The notes under the pieces were generated by a model. That model searched no databases. It saw only the letters and a list, made by a program, of their open reading frames with translations, and had not been told where the DNA came from. Positions 1-7,100 of a stretch of 9,193 nt of DNA are shown piece after piece (the first letter of the stretch is position 1; the number at the start of each line of letters is the position of its first letter). The position numbers were made by a program, and so were the translations under genes. Source of the stretch: Chloroflexota bacterium (GTDB lineage: Bacteria; Chloroflexota; UBA6077; JACCZL01); NCBI GenBank assembly GCA_013695975.1, contig JACCZL010000060.1, positions 1 through 9,193 of the forward strand, in the 5' to 3' direction.

Positions 1-1255
1 CGGCATAGGCCTTGAGCTCGCCGAGCGGCTCACGGTAGCCAAGCCGGTAAGTGGGATAGGCCCTCGGGCTGCGCACGGCGAAGCCGCCGACGACTTCGTT
101 GGGCTCGATGAAGCCCAGCGTCCGTGAAAGGTGGTGGACCGTTAGCTCGCACAGCGCCTCGTCGCTTTGAGCCCAGATCTCGTCGCCAATCGAGCAGAAG
201 TATTCGGCGACGATCGAGGTGTGGGCGGCATCCGGGACCATCGCCGCGCTCCAGTTCTTGGGTTCATGCAAGCGGCCAAACGGAATGCCCGGGTCGTGGA
301 TATACAGCCAGGTATCCCGCGTGATCTGCTCTCGCCGCAGCATCAGGTTGACGGTGATCAGATCCCGGAACGTGAGCTTGTCGGCGGCCGCGAGCACTCC
401 GTCGGGCGCCGCTGGGCGGAGCAGGCGGGCCAGGGCGGGCATCGGGATCGACGAGATGAACTGATCGCCCTCGAGCGTCGTCTCGTGCCCATCAGCGCCC
501 CGAACGACGATCGCCCGGATGCGACCGTCGCCGTGGCGAACGGCTGTGACTCGAGCGCCGACGGTCACCCGGCCACCGCCGGCCCGGGTCTCCTCGGCCA
601 GTCGCTCGGAGAGGCGTCCGTAGCCGAGACGCGGGTACATGAAGCGCTCGACCAGGCTTTCGACACGATCCTTCGAGGGTCGTACGGCATCCTTGACCGC
701 GGTCAGCAGGGACATGCCCTTGCTGCGCTGGACGACCCAATCCCCCGACAACCGCCGGCAGTCGTCGCCCCAGACCTTTTCCGAGTAGTCGCGGAAGAAC
801 CGCTCGTAGAGCGCGCGGCCGAACTGAGCGACATAGGCATCTTCCATCGTCTGCTCGCCAGCGACGACGGGCGGACGGACGACGACCACCGCGTAGTCGG
901 CCACCGCGCGCGCGCTCAGCGAGAGGCCAATGTTGCGCAGCACGTTACCCAGTCGCAAGGGGTAGTCGACGTATCGGCCGTCGTAGTAGATCCGGCTAAT
1001 CCGATCGACGTTGACGACCTCGTCGCCGAGCAGGGCCCGGAAGAGCTGATTGAGCTCGTCGTCCTTGCTGAACCAGCGGTGGCCGCCGATGTCGAACCGA
1101 TAGCCGTCACGCTCGACCGTGCGGGCCAGGCCGCCGACAACCTCCGCGCGCTCGACGACGTCGACGGCCCGATCGTGGCGGACCAGCTCGAAAGCGGCGG
1201 CCAGACCGGCCGGGCCGGCCCCCAGGACAATCGTCTTCTCGGAAGTGGTCGTCAC
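1..1255 (-). CDS. FAD-dependent oxidoreductase, UDP-galactopyranose-mutase/protoporphyrinogen-oxidase-like (3' end outside window)
   Basis: Reading from a GTG at 1255-1253 gives 418 codons without a stop to the window edge. The N-terminus is a dinucleotide-binding fold: VLGAGPAGLAAA (GxGxxG at residues 12-17), the acidic E35 ending strand 2, VVGGLAR (39-45), then DIGGHRWFSK (55-64), which resembles the GHxF flavin motif of UDP-galactopyranose mutases. YSEKVWG (157-163) and AYPTYRLGYREPL near the edge are typical of the NAD(P)/FAD oxidoreductase subfamily found in polysaccharide clusters. From memory of that family roughly 90 C-terminal residues are missing here. The GTG overlaps the stop of GT2-A by 4 bp (GTGA), so the two are almost certainly co-transcribed and translationally coupled. 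Role inferred: soluble flavoenzyme making or rearranging a sugar nucleotide for the neighbouring transferases. A carotenoid/porphyrin-type amine oxidase is the alternative; substrate is not determinable from sequence. Confidence 0.88.
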   Translation of the reverse strand, partial: MTTTSEKTIVLGAGPAGLAAAFELVRHDRAVDVVERAEVVGGLARTVERDGYRFDIGGHRWFSKDDELNQLFRALLGDEVVNVDRISRIYYDGRYVDYPLRLGNVLRNIGLSLSARAVADYAVVVVRPPVVAGEQTMEDAYVAQFGRALYERFFRDYSEKVWGDDCRRLSGDWVVQRSKGMSLLTAVKDAVRPSKDRVESLVERFMYPRLGYGRLSERLAEETRAGGGRVTVGARVTAVRHGDGRIRAIVVRGADGHETTLEGDQFISSIPMPALARLLRPAAPDGVLAAADKLTFRDLITVNLMLRREQITRDTWLYIHDPGIPFGRLHEPKNWSAAMVPDAAHTSIVAEYFCSIGDEIWAQSDEALCELTVHHLSRTLGFIEPNEVVGGFAVRSPRAYPTYRLGYREPLGELKAYA

Positions 1256-2298
1256 CCTACCTGACCCGCGTGCGACTCGACCCGCCCCCGGAACGCTCGT
1301 GCTGCCGGCTCGCGCGGGCGTACGACGTGTAGCAGGAGGCCGATCGCCGCGCCAGCGGTCGCATAGACGTAGTAGAGGGCGGTCATGGCGACGGCCGGCA
1401 GCAGGAAGGCGGGGTTGCGGCGGGCACAGGCGGCGAACAGGCGCCGATTGAGGAGCAGGTACAGCAGGAACAACCCAGCGGCCAGACCCGAGAGCGGCGG
1501 CACGACCAGCCCCCCAACCAACGCGGGCCCGAGGAGCAGGACGGCCGCCGCGCTGACCAGACTGCCGACGCCGGTGTTGAGGTCGCGGCGGGCGATGCCC
1601 TCGCGGAGCATGAGCCGCGTCCAGGGGATCGCCCGGTGGAGCAGGTCCGAGCGGACGAGGCTCGCCAGCGTATAACGCTTGGCATGGGTCCCCTGAAGGT
1701 CGCGATCGAGACGAACGCGGAAGCCAGCGCGGGTGAGACGATAGCCAAGGGCGATGTCCTCGACATCGGACGTGCGAGTGTCTGACGGGTCGAATCCGCC
1801 GACCGCCCAGAACGCCGACGCTCGAATCGCCCCGACCCCACTCCAGAAGGTGGCCGCCTCGGGATTCGCGGCCTGGTGGGTGAGGTGATGGACGAGGTTC
1901 TTGTAGACCGAGAAGAAATCGTCGTGGACCGTCCAGGCCGTGTACGATCCGAAGACGGCGCTGACCTGCTGGCAGCGCTCGAACATGGCGACTGCACGGG
2001 CCAGGGCATCCGGACGTAGCAGGACGTCGGCGTCGGTGAAGAACAGCAGGTCGGCCCGAGCGTGCTCCGCCCCGACGTTGCGTGCCACGGCTGCGCCCGA
2101 CTGCCGGGCGAGCCGCGGCAGGCGCACTCCGAACCGCTCAGCTACCTCGGCGGTCGCATCAGTTGAGCCATCGTCGACCACGATCACTTCGTGGGCAGGC
2201 CCGCTGGTTTCGGCCAGCGCGGCCAGGCAGTCGCGGAGCGTGGACTCGGCGTTATGGGCGGGTACGATGACCGAGACTGTCGGCGCGGGGCCGTTGAT
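1252..2298 (-). CDS. GT2 family glycosyltransferase with C-terminal membrane segments (GT2-A), non-canonical start
   Basis: This is a GT-A fold transferase of about 348 residues. The first strand TVSVIVPAHNA (7-17) binds the nucleotide, VVDDGSTD (40-47) is the classic GT2 signature, TDADV (88-92) is the DxD metal site, and WSGVGAIRASAF followed by VEDIALGYRLTRAG (E180/D181) supplies the acceptor loop and catalytic base. Two hydrophobic stretches around 218-262 and 274-300 anchor the C-terminus in the membrane, so it probably uses a lipid-linked acceptor on the cytoplasmic side. The reading frame is closed by TGA at 2310-2308 and has no ATG, GTG or TTG until GTG 2187-2185, which would delete the first beta strand. 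An ATC at 2298-2296, preceded by GAGGGA with a 5-nt spacer, is the best candidate start; it lies where GT2-B has ATG-AAC. A mutated start or a base error is also possible. It overlaps the next gene by 4 bp. Confidence 0.88.
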   Translation of the reverse strand: MNGPAPTVSVIVPAHNAESTLRDCLAALAETSGPAHEVIVVDDGSTDATAEVAERFGVRLPRLARQSGAAVARNVGAEHARADLLFFTDADVLLRPDALARAVAMFERCQQVSAVFGSYTAWTVHDDFFSVYKNLVHHLTHQAANPEAATFWSGVGAIRASAFWAVGGFDPSDTRTSDVEDIALGYRLTRAGFRVRLDRDLQGTHAKRYTLASLVRSDLLHRAIPWTRLMLREGIARRDLNTGVGSLVSAAAVLLLGPALVGGLVVPPLSGLAAGLFLLYLLLNRRLFAACARRNPAFLLPAVAMTALYYVYATAGAAIGLLLHVVRPREPAARAFRGRVESHAGQVG

Positions 2299-2351
2299 CG
2301 GATTCCCTCATGGCATCAAGATCGATCCGCTGGGACGCGCTGCGCGGCGCA

Positions 2352-2366
2352 AATGATAGACTACCA
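2352..2366. promoter_or_regulatory. Candidate bidirectional promoter element, copy 1
   Basis: AATGATAGACTACCA lies in the gap between divergent GT2-A and GTC-A, and recurs exactly at 5112-5126 in the other divergent gap. On the plus strand it reads TGATAGACT, an extended -10 (TGnTAnnnT); on the minus strand the overlapping TATCAT matches five of six bases of TATAAT. No convincing -35 box is seen on either side. The implied leaders are roughly 45-50 nt toward GT2-A and 110 nt toward GTC-A. The ATG inside the motif (2354-2356 region) is unlikely to be a start: no ribosome binding site precedes it, and in copy 2 the equivalent ATG is out of frame with GTC-B. Confidence 0.45.
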
Positions 2367-2466
2367 GGCCGTGGCGGCTCCACCGCGCCAGCCGCCGGTG
2401 TGGGCCAACATTTCCGCCGCGGGCCTGGAGCACACCGAGTTGCGCGTCCGCCCGAGGGCAGGCACC

Positions 2467-2472
2467 AGAGGA
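2467..2472 (+). promoter_or_regulatory. Ribosome binding site deciding the GTC-A start
   Basis: AGAGGA lies 6 nt before GTG 2479-2481. Starting here, the tail before the first membrane helix (28 residues from the first V of VVEE to the Cys of CWGVF) has exactly the same length as the matching stretch in GTC-B. A TTG at 2440-2442 with GGAG 9 nt upstream is the rival start, adding 13 residues; the DNA around it (GCCGCGG..CTGGAG) resembles the GTC-B start region. Confidence 0.5.
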
Positions 2473-2478
2473 CTGGCG

Positions 2479-4053
2479 GTGGTCGAGGAGCCCCCCACGA
2501 CGCCCGCGCGAGCGAAGCGATCGGCCGCGAACCGTGCCGCCGTTGTGTCCGCGGGACGCGCCTGCTGGGGCGTGTTCTTGCTCAGCCTGGCCGGACTCCT
2601 GCTGACCGCGAATGGGCATCACACCGGTCAAGATCAGGAGTACAATTTTCGGACGGCGCGCGCCCTCCTGCTCGAGCGCAGCTTTGCGATCGAGCCGCTG
2701 AATGCCGCGAACGAGGCCGGCATGGTCGGTCCCGACGGGCGGTTCTACGCGCACTATGCGCCCGGGCTGCCGCTGCTGATGGCGCCGGTCATTCTGGTCG
2801 GACGCGGCCTCGAGGGCGTGACCGAGGGGATCCGATCGCGCTACATCTGGGACGCTCGGGATGAAGCCGACAAGGCATCCCGCTTCCTGGTGAGTTATTT
2901 GAACGCGCCGGTGACGGCGGCCACGGCAGCCCTGCTGGCCCTACTGGTGCTGCGTCTGGGCTACCCGACTCCGGCGGCCGTCTTCACCGCTCTGGCCTAC
3001 GCCTTCGCGACCTTCGCCTGGGGCCAGGCGCGCGTCGTCTTCGCGGACCCGCTCCAGGGGCTGCTGATCCTGCTCGGTGTGGTCCTGTTGTTGGGGGCAT
3101 CGCCGTCCCGCGCGGCGCTGGGTGGCACGGCGCTGGCGCTTGCCGTCCTCGTGAAGCTGACCACACTGCTCGTCCTGCCCTGGGTGCTGCTCTTGCCGGA
3201 CGCTCGCGGTCGGCCACTCTGGCGTACTCCGCTCATGGTCTGCCTCGTGCTCGGGCCCTCCTTGGCGGCGCTGGCCCTGCATGCGCTGTTCAACCTTTTT
3301 CGATTCGGAAACCCCTTCAACACTGGCTATCTCGCCAGAGGGTCCGGGGGCGGCGAGGCCGCTGATGCGGGGTCTGCCAGCCGCGTGCTCGGGGTCGGCT
3401 TCATCCGTAGTCCGATCACGGGACTCTATGGGCTGTTGTTCTCGATTGGCCGCGGAATTGTCTGGTACGCTCCGCCGATCCTGGCTGCCGCCTGGGCCTT
3501 CCAGTCCTTTGCCCGTGAGCGTCGCCAGGTCGCCGTCGCGATCGGGGCGGCCTGCCTGTCCTGGCTGCTGGTCCACGGGTTCTGGGTTGGCTGGCACGGC
3601 GGCTGGGGATGGGGCCCACGGTATCTCCTGCCGGTTCTGCCGCTGGCGTTGGTTGCCCTCGCGCACTGCTGGATCGATCGGCGCGCCCGCCTCGCGGCCC
3701 TCGGGATGGTGCTGGTCGGCGTGCTCGTCCAGCTTCCGGGCGCCCTGGTCGACTTCTGGCTGGTCGGGCGTGATGCCCGAGCCATCTACCTCGCCAGGTG
3801 CGTCAATTGCAACGACACAAGCTTTTTCGCCTTCCAGTTCTTCTTGCCGGAGGCTTCCGACTTCACGCTCCACACCAACCGGTTGCTGTCCGGTAACCTC
3901 GATCTCGCGTGGATCACCTTCGCCGGTACCTGGGTGACTCCGGTCACGATCGGCCTCGTGCTGTTTCTGGCGGTCACGGGATGGCGTCTGCTGTTGACGA
4001 ATGCGATCCGAGCGGCGATGCTGGCGCGCGCGACCAAAGGCGCAGCGAGCTGA
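2479..4053 (+). CDS. Polytopic GT-C (GT39/PMT-like) glycosyltransferase, GTC-A
   Basis: This is a membrane protein of about 524 residues with many hydrophobic helices from residue 29 (CWGVF) to the C-terminus. After helix 1, the first external loop carries GQDQEYNFRTARALL with D52 and E54, the position of the catalytic acidic motif of GT-C enzymes that use polyprenyl-phosphate sugars. HGGWGWGPRYLLPVLPL (373-389) is the late-loop signature of this bacterial PMT-like group, and RCVNCND (440-446) is a CxxCxD in a loop before the last helices, shared with the paralog. The role inferred is transfer of a sugar from a lipid carrier to an extracytoplasmic acceptor. The gene is divergent from GT2-A across a 180-bp gap and convergent with GT2-B 54 bp away. 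It is a paralog of the gene at 5189-6817, with nearly identical middle and divergent ends. Sugar and acceptor are unknown. Confidence 0.85.
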   Translation: MVEEPPTTPARAKRSAANRAAVVSAGRACWGVFLLSLAGLLLTANGHHTGQDQEYNFRTARALLLERSFAIEPLNAANEAGMVGPDGRFYAHYAPGLPLLMAPVILVGRGLEGVTEGIRSRYIWDARDEADKASRFLVSYLNAPVTAATAALLALLVLRLGYPTPAAVFTALAYAFATFAWGQARVVFADPLQGLLILLGVVLLLGASPSRAALGGTALALAVLVKLTTLLVLPWVLLLPDARGRPLWRTPLMVCLVLGPSLAALALHALFNLFRFGNPFNTGYLARGSGGGEAADAGSASRVLGVGFIRSPITGLYGLLFSIGRGIVWYAPPILAAAWAFQSFARERRQVAVAIGAACLSWLLVHGFWVGWHGGWGWGPRYLLPVLPLALVALAHCWIDRRARLAALGMVLVGVLVQLPGALVDFWLVGRDARAIYLARCVNCNDTSFFAFQFFLPEASDFTLHTNRLLSGNLDLAWITFAGTWVTPVTIGLVLFLAVTGWRLLLTNAIRAAMLARATKGAAS

Positions 4054-4092
4054 AAGCGGCGCTGGGCGTGCCGACGCGCCTGGCGCGGCTGC

Positions 4093-4111
4093 GTGACCGT
4101 GGCTGGGTCAC
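4093..4111. repeat. Small inverted repeat between convergent genes
   Basis: GTGACC (4093-4098) and GGTCAC (4106-4111) are perfect inverted copies around a 7-nt loop, in the 54-bp gap between the GTC-A stop and the GT2-B stop, which the right arm overlaps. It could form a weak bidirectional stem, but there is no T-run on either side and the stem is only 6 bp, so terminator function is speculative. Confidence 0.25.
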
Positions 4112-4995
4112 TCCCCGCTGGTCGACAGGTACCCGAGAACCTCTCCAAGGGACCAGCCAACCAAACCAAGCAGGACCAGCGGCGAAGTCACCAGGAATTC
4201 CTTGACGTAGCGCCGGTTCTCCAGAATACCTCTGGCCATGCGGAAGTACAGCAGGAGCGGCAGGAGCGGGGAGAGGGCCACCAGGGACAGTCTGCACCGT
4301 CTCGTCAGCCTTCGCTCGGAAGTCCTGACGACGGCGAACGCCCGTCCATGGTAGGGCTCGTGGCTGAGAAAGGAGCCCAGCCGATTCTGGTTGACGTGTG
4401 AGACTTTGATGGAGGGAATCAGCAGCGGCGGATAGCCGGCCCGTCCCAGCTTCCACTGGAACGCCGTGTCGGAGCAGTACGTCCCTTCGCGAAATGGGCC
4501 GTAGGTGTCGAACGCCCACCGCTTGAGCGACAGACAGCACGTCGGTATCTCGGTCATCCGTCGTGGCGCTGAGCGCGGGATCCACTGACTGAACTCGCAG
4601 AAGTAGGACGCCCAGCCCACGTAGCTGCGCGGATTGGCGTTGTCGACGACACCGCCGATCGCGGGACGGGGCGCTCGGTGAGCCCGCACGATCTGGGCGA
4701 CCAAGTCGGGATCGGCGACGCAATCGGCGTCGATGAAGGCGAGGATCTCTCCTCGAGCCTGGGTCACCGCGAGGTTTCGCGCATCGCCCGGAAACTTGCG
4801 GTCGGCGAACGCGTAGAGCCGGACGTCTGGGAACCGGCGGGCGACGAGCTGGGCCGTGCCGTCGCTGGAGCTGTCCACCACGATGATCTCAAAGGGCTCG
4901 GGAGACGATTGGCGCTGGAGGGACTCGAGACAACCCGAGATCGTCCGAGCCGCGTTGTACGAAGGGACGATGACCGAGACCGCCGGATGGTTCAT
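4108..4995 (-). CDS. GT2 family glycosyltransferase, DSSSDGT subtype (GT2-B)
   Basis: The product has 295 residues and starts at ATG 4995-4993. AVSVIVPSYNAA (5-16) is the first strand of a GT-A fold, VVDSSSDGT (39-47) is the variant nucleotide-binding signature of a GT2 subgroup, FPGDARNLAV (68-77) follows, and IDADC (88-92) is the DxD metal site. The acceptor-side motif is CSDTAFQWKLGRAG rather than the usual ED pair, and a conserved-looking histidine-rich stretch HEPYHGRAF comes before two hydrophobic segments near the C-terminus (about 238-255 and 271-291), so the enzyme is probably membrane-attached. It differs from GT2-A in every motif except the DxD and is not a recent copy of it. It is divergent from GTC-B (193-bp gap) and convergent with GTC-A. 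Likely role: cytoplasmic transfer of a sugar to a lipid-linked acceptor, or loading of the carrier used by the GT-C partner. No clear ribosome binding site is seen. Confidence 0.88.
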   Translation of the reverse strand: MNHPAVSVIVPSYNAARTISGCLESLQRQSSPEPFEIIVVDSSSDGTAQLVARRFPDVRLYAFADRKFPGDARNLAVTQARGEILAFIDADCVADPDLVAQIVRAHRAPRPAIGGVVDNANPRSYVGWASYFCEFSQWIPRSAPRRMTEIPTCCLSLKRWAFDTYGPFREGTYCSDTAFQWKLGRAGYPPLLIPSIKVSHVNQNRLGSFLSHEPYHGRAFAVVRTSERRLTRRCRLSLVALSPLLPLLLYFRMARGILENRRYVKEFLVTSPLVLLGLVGWSLGEVLGYLSTSGE

Positions 4996-5111
4996 CGAGC
5001 GTCAGCGATGCGGCATGTGGCGTACGCGATCGCCCCCATTCTCGAGTCATCACTCCCAGCCGGAGCCGGCGAGGAAGGACTCGGTCGCCGCGGGTGCACC
5101 AGGCAGGCGCG

Positions 5112-5126
5112 AATGATAGACTACCA
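5112..5126. promoter_or_regulatory. Candidate bidirectional promoter element, copy 2
   Basis: This is an exact second copy of AATGATAGACTACCA, again between a minus-strand GT2 and a plus-strand GT-C gene; the flanking GGCGC immediately 5' is also shared apart from one intervening base. Extended -10 TGATAGACT points to GTC-B (leader about 60 nt) and TATCAT on the other strand to GT2-B (leader about 110 nt). Retention of a block this exact in otherwise diverged intergenic DNA argues for function. Confidence 0.5.
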
Positions 5127-5176
5127 CGCTGCCGTGGCTCGACCGCGCTGGCCGCGCTTGTCTAGGGCCGCGGTCT

Positions 5177-5182
5177 GGAGGG
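5177..5182 (+). promoter_or_regulatory. Strong ribosome binding site of GTC-B
   Basis: GGAGGG with a 6-nt spacer before ATG 5189-5191 fixes the GTC-B start. It rules out the upstream ATG inside the promoter-like motif, which is in another frame. Confidence 0.7.
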
Positions 5183-5188
5183 CTCACG

Positions 5189-6817
5189 ATGCCGGCGGTG
5201 GTCGACGACTTGCGCCCGAGTCCCGCAAGCACCGAGCCGCTGCCTGCACCCCGAGTCTTGCCCAGGAGCGCTCGGCGCGTCTGCTGGGGGGTCTTCTGCC
5301 TGACCCTCGCCGTCTACGTCGTGACCGCGAGCGGCCACTACGTCGGACAGGACCAGGAGTACACCTACCGGACGGCGCGCGCCCTGGTCGAGCAAGGCAC
5401 CTTTGCCATCCAGTCGCTCGAGCAACCGAACGAAGCCGGCCGAACCGGCGTCGACGGGCGGTTCTACGCCCACTACGCGCCCGGGCTGTCGCTGGCGATG
5501 GCCCCCCTGATCCCGGTGGGGCGCGGGCTCGAGGGGCTGACCGAGGGGGTCCGAGCCCGCTACACCTGGGGGGCGCGGGACGAGGCCGACAAAGCCGCCC
5601 GCATCCTGGCCAGCTATTTCAACGCCCCGGTGACGGCGGCCACGGCGGCGCTGCTGGCGCTGCTGGTGCTGCGGCTGGGATACCCCTCGGCTGCCGCGAT
5701 CTTCACCGCCCTGGCCTACGCCTTCGCGACCTTTGCCTGGGGCCAGGCGCGGGTCGTCTTTGCCGATCCGCTCCAGGGGCTGCTGCTGCTGCTCGGGGTG
5801 GTCCTGTTGTTGGGGGCGTCGCCGTCCCGCGCGGGGTTGGGCGGCACGGCGCTGCTCCTGGCGGTGCTCGTGAAGCTAACCAGCGTGCTGGCGCTGCCGC
5901 TGGTGCTGCTGCTGCCGGACGCCCGTGGGCGGGCACTCTGGCGCACCCCGACGACGGTCGCCCTCATCCTCGGGCCCGCGCTGGTGGCACTCGCGCTGCA
6001 CGGGCTGTTCAACCTCGGGCGCTACGGCGATGCTTTGAACACCGGCTATCTCGCCAGGTCAGTAGACGGCCAGGAGGTCGCGGACGCCGGAGCGGCCGGG
6101 CGGGTGCTTCGGGTTGGCTTCGCCAATATCCCACTGGTCGGGTTCTACGGGCTGTTGGTGTCGCCGGCACGCGGGGTCGTGTGGTACGCGCTGCCGATCG
6201 TGGCGGCCGCGTGGGCGTTCCGGCGCTTCTACCGCGAGCGGCGGAGTGCGGCCCTGGCCTTCGGCGGCATGGCCGCGCTCTGGCTGGTCGTGCATGGCTT
6301 CTGGATCGGCTGGCACGGTGGCTGGGGCTGGGGCCCGCGCTACCTGCTGCCGGTGTTGCCGCTGGCCCTGGTGCCGCTGGCGACCTGCTGGCTCGAGCGG
6401 AGGGCACGGTTCGCTGCCGTTGGGCTCGTCCTGGTCGGCGTGCTGATCCAGCTTCCAGGCGCCCTGGTCGATTTCTGGACGGCGGGACAGCGAGCTAGTG
6501 ACATGTTCGCGGCCAACTGCGTCAGGTGTACGGATGGCCGCTTCAGCGTCTATCGGAGCCTGGTGCCGGAGGCTGCGGATCTCAAGATTCACACCGAGCT
6601 GCTACGATCCGGCATTCTCGATCTCGGCTGGGTCACCTTCGCGGGCACCTGGCTCGCGCCGGTCACGCTCGGTGTGGCGGCGCTCCTGGCGGCGGCCGGC
6701 CTGCGCCTGTTGTGGGACCGCCCGATGGGTACGGCGCCGGCTCGTCGAGCTCCGAATCGGCCTGGTCGGCGGCGGCCTCATGTGAGGGGGAGACCGCGGG
6801 CGGTCCACGGCGCCTAG
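5189..6817 (+). CDS. Polytopic GT-C (GT39/PMT-like) glycosyltransferase, GTC-B
   Basis: The 542-residue multi-helix protein is paralogous to GTC-A along its length. Helix 1 starts at CWGVF (residue 32); the first external loop has GQDQEYTYRTARALV (D55, E57) matching the acidic GT-C motif; HGGWGWGPRYLLPVLPL starts at residue 376; NCVRCTD (443-449) repeats the CxxCxD. Over 5621-5854 the DNA matches GTC-A 2902-3135 with 28 mismatches in 234 bases by hand count (about 88 percent), mostly silent, while the last 80 or so residues fall to roughly 45 percent protein identity. The role inferred is polyprenyl-phosphate-sugar-dependent transfer outside the membrane. The last 20-odd residues are Arg/Pro-rich, absent from GTC-A, and overlap the antisense C-terminal UbiA remnant by 155 bp, so the natural stop may have been lost. 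Confidence 0.87.
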   Translation: MPAVVDDLRPSPASTEPLPAPRVLPRSARRVCWGVFCLTLAVYVVTASGHYVGQDQEYTYRTARALVEQGTFAIQSLEQPNEAGRTGVDGRFYAHYAPGLSLAMAPLIPVGRGLEGLTEGVRARYTWGARDEADKAARILASYFNAPVTAATAALLALLVLRLGYPSAAAIFTALAYAFATFAWGQARVVFADPLQGLLLLLGVVLLLGASPSRAGLGGTALLLAVLVKLTSVLALPLVLLLPDARGRALWRTPTTVALILGPALVALALHGLFNLGRYGDALNTGYLARSVDGQEVADAGAAGRVLRVGFANIPLVGFYGLLVSPARGVVWYALPIVAAAWAFRRFYRERRSAALAFGGMAALWLVVHGFWIGWHGGWGWGPRYLLPVLPLALVPLATCWLERRARFAAVGLVLVGVLIQLPGALVDFWTAGQRASDMFAANCVRCTDGRFSVYRSLVPEAADLKIHTELLRSGILDLGWVTFAGTWLAPVTLGVAALLAAAGLRLLWDRPMGTAPARRAPNRPGRRRPHVRGRPRAVHGA

Positions 6818-7100
6818 GGGGTTGGGCGTCCGATGGGTCCGGGTCGCCCCGCATGGTGCGCAGCGACCTCGCTCGAGCGAGCAGCCACGCGCCGTCAGCG
6901 CTGCGCGGATTCATCAGACTCGCCCGCCAAAGGATGAACACCAGTGGGAAGGGCCAGAGCCAGGGTTGCGAGATCACCAGGAGGAGCGACAGACTCAGCG
7001 GCCAGTAGATCTCGTAGAAATCGGCTAATGGCTGCCGCGCGTACCCTTCGAGGCTGAAGGCCGACTGGGAACCTTGCCGAAAATACACCTGGAGGGTCAC
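6663..7100 (-). pseudogene. C-terminal remnant of a UbiA-type prenyltransferase
   Basis: This reading frame opens with GTG 7100-7098, which overlaps the TGA (7099-7097) ending the upstream UbiA frame, so ribosomes could re-initiate. It encodes about 145 residues. The first 75 or so look like the tail of UbiA proteins of this type: a SAFSLEGYARQPLADFYEIY stretch followed by a membrane helix (PLSLSLLLVISQPWLWPFPLVFILW). The remainder, from about TMRGDPD on, is Pro/Arg/Gly-rich, runs antisense under the end of GTC-B and is probably read-through without function. The homology is from memory of UbiA relatives ending in a LADFYE-type motif; if right, this piece and the preceding frame were one gene and sequence between them is gone. 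It could instead be a small separate membrane protein. Confidence 0.5.

Noticed and set aside
167..1264. Long plus-strand open frame (365 codons)
   Set aside because: It lies wholly antisense to the FAD oxidoreductase, whose motifs are unmistakable; its translation is low-complexity Arg/Asp/Ala sequence with no domain.
2354..2480. ATG start for GTC-A reading MIDYQAV
   Set aside because: The same bases occur before GTC-B out of frame with that gene, and no ribosome binding site precedes them; better explained as a promoter element.
2941..3873. Minus-strand open frame of 310 codons opposite GTC-A
   Set aside because: It is antisense to a well-supported membrane protein gene; its hydrophilic Gln/Glu/Arg-rich product is the mirror of hydrophobic codons.
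4054..4107. Rho-independent terminator between GTC-A and GT2-B
   Set aside because: Only a 6-bp stem with a 7-nt loop is present and there is no T-run on either strand; kept only as a weak inverted repeat.
4678..6498. Plus-strand open frame of 606 codons
   Set aside because: It spans antisense GT2-B and an alternate frame of GTC-B; the translation is Arg/Gly/Ala-rich and a by-product of high GC.
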